Shown: positions 63,186 through 64,000 of the stretch, in pieces | Numbering within the stretch: position 1 is the stretch's first letter | How the letters are laid out: every line of letters begins with the position of its first letter | DNA from: Moesziomyces globuligerus | Lineage: Eukaryota > Basidiomycota > Ustilaginomycetes > Ustilaginales > Ustilaginaceae | Assembly: GCA_030849465.1 (NCBI GenBank) | Contig: JARVLF010000015.1 | Coordinates: 1,178,001 to 1,242,000 of the forward strand | DNA: 64,000 bases | Direction: 5' to 3' | Made by a program: the position numbers and the translations under genes | The notes under the pieces: model-generated | The model's input: the letters and a program-made list of their open reading frames with translations, nothing else | Databases searched by the model: none | What the model was told of the DNA's origin: nothing

Positions 63186-64000
63186 ATGTCCGCGTCCCAG
63201 GGCACTCTGTCCGCCTCCACTACGGGCGATGGCGACCTCGGCCTGCTCGCCATGCAGTCTAGGTCCCCCTCCACCTCGTTCGAACCCACAGACCACGCCG
63301 ATGCCCGCTCCTCTGCCCTCACCGCCATTCCGTCTTATCCAGGTACACCTCCGTCCTCCTCCATCTCCACCACCAGATCCACCGCATTACCGGCACCAGC
63401 CACATCTGCATCATCTGCAGCGAACCCAGACATGCAGCTCCAGCCCGCATCTGGCTCAAGCGCCACTTCATCAGCCACTTCATCTCGCTTCAATGCGCTC
63501 TCGCTCGAGGACGAACTGTCCGGATCCAACAAACACTCCTCGGCTGCGTCATCCACCTTGCCGGCCTCGAGTCTCCCCGTTTCTCACCGCGACAGGCAGC
63601 ATCTTCCCACCAACAGCTTCTCGTCCTCCAGCTCCGCTTATACATCCGCAGCCGAGAGCCCGGCTTCCGATGCTGTGCCCAGAAATCCTCCAGTGCATGC
63701 CAACGAGCTTGCGTCTGTAGCGCCGCTCCAATCCGTCACGAGCTCAAAGTCATCCAACAACCCACCACCTGCTTCTGTCTCGCAGCAAAGCATCGCCTCG
63801 ACCGCCACCATTACACAGACGCGCCTCCCTTCCTCTCGTTCGCTCGCATCCAATCTGTCTGCCGACAAGCACGCCCTCAGCCTCGAGCAGGAACTCGACG
63901 CCGACCTCGATCTGGACGCTTCCTCTGCGACACACGACTCGGATCCTCGCTCTCGCCACTCGGCTGCGCTTGCTCGCTCGTCCCGCCGCAGCAAACGATC
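63186..64000 (+). CDS. N-terminal part of a Ser-rich protein, truncated by the window edge
   Basis: ATG 63186 sits in a good context (CCACCATGTC) and opens a frame with no stop to the end of the window, giving at least 271 residues. It begins MSASQGTLSASTTGDGDLGL. The visible part is Ser/Ala/Thr/Pro-rich and disordered, with two short acidic stretches, NALSLEDELSG and HALSLEQELDADLDLD, that could be short linear motifs. It ends at an Arg/Ser-rich run (ARSSRRSKR). The functional domain lies outside the window and I cannot name it. The open frame, good start context and composition match the other genes here. Confidence 0.7.
   Translation, partial: MSASQGTLSASTTGDGDLGLLAMQSRSPSTSFEPTDHADARSSALTAIPSYPGTPPSSSISTTRSTALPAPATSASSAANPDMQLQPASGSSATSSATSSRFNALSLEDELSGSNKHSSAASSTLPASSLPVSHRDRQHLPTNSFSSSSSAYTSAAESPASDAVPRNPPVHANELASVAPLQSVTSSKSSNNPPPASVSQQSIASTATITQTRLPSSRSLASNLSADKHALSLEQELDADLDLDASSATHDSDPRSRHSAALARSSRRSKR

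Noticed and set aside
1..64000. Transposons, CRISPR arrays, phage or bacterial-type operons
   Set aside because: No transposase, integrase, reverse transcriptase, long terminal repeat or spaced direct-repeat array was found; gene structure is eukaryotic throughout.

Overview
The window looks like nuclear DNA from a basidiomycete, most likely a smut fungus (Ustilaginaceae, Ustilago/Sporisorium/Pseudozyma-like). The genes are long, mostly uninterrupted and GC-rich. The five introns I can place have GT...AG ends and a CTGAY branch site. Many proteins carry long Ser/Ala/Pro-rich disordered tails. The gene content is ordinary eukaryotic housekeeping: a HECT ubiquitin ligase, a cell-wall MAP kinase, trehalose-6-phosphate synthase, cytosolic and mitochondrial ribosomal proteins and F-actin capping protein. 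The genus assignment is inference; no rRNA or other marker locus is present.

Layout from left to right. 1-8.3 kb: the 3' part of a Mks1/areA-GATA-like (DUF3295-type) regulator, then a 1635-residue protein with a C-terminal HD phosphohydrolase domain. 8.5-14.5 kb (minus): an NDUFAF7/MidA-like mitochondrial methyltransferase and a Hul5/UBE3C HECT ligase, divergent from a GST-like gene. 16.5-20.7 kb: L-arabinitol 4-dehydrogenase (one intron), convergent with a DEAH RNA helicase of the Dhr2/DHX33 type. 22.4-28.5 kb: Slt2/Mpk1 MAP kinase, a Ca3427-like periplasmic-binding-fold protein (one intron), F-actin capping protein alpha and a GMC oxidoreductase. 29.3-33.1 kb: calcipressin and pICln in tandem, divergent from ribosomal protein eL36, which has an 848-bp intron. 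33.5-40.3 kb: an FN3/coiled-coil protein and a metallo-beta-lactamase-fold lactonase (one intron). 40.7-50.8 kb: TPS1, glycine cleavage T protein, a basic coiled-coil protein, proline iminopeptidase and a NUFIP1/Rsa1-like snoRNP assembly factor. 52.2-58.1 kb: a SHPRH/Irc20-type SNF2-RING protein. 58.3-61.7 kb: mitochondrial uL4m, divergent from cytosolic uS9 (595-bp intron). The right edge holds the open 5' end of a Ser-rich protein.

No mobile element, rRNA, tRNA, CRISPR array or secondary-metabolite cluster is evident. The genes do not form one pathway. Two loose themes recur: RNA and ribosome biogenesis (Dhr2/DHX33-type helicase, pICln, NUFIP1, eL36, uS9, uL4m), and stress or calcium/cell-wall signalling (Mpk1, calcipressin, TPS1, Hul5).

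The points most worth a second look are these. (1) A CTCGGCCGAG palindrome lies next to a CACGTG box in the divergent promoters of both cytosolic ribosomal-protein genes. (2) The 99-bp lactonase intron keeps frame, has no stop, and would insert a hydrophobic, membrane-helix-like segment if retained. (3) A perfect inverted repeat flanks direct repeats in the Ca3427-like/capping-protein promoter. (4) Lineage-type insertions interrupt TPS1 and capping protein alpha. (5) Two upstream ORFs crowd the SNF2-RING start. (6) The Mpk1 gene is preceded by a leader-like stretch of more than 600 bases without an ATG.
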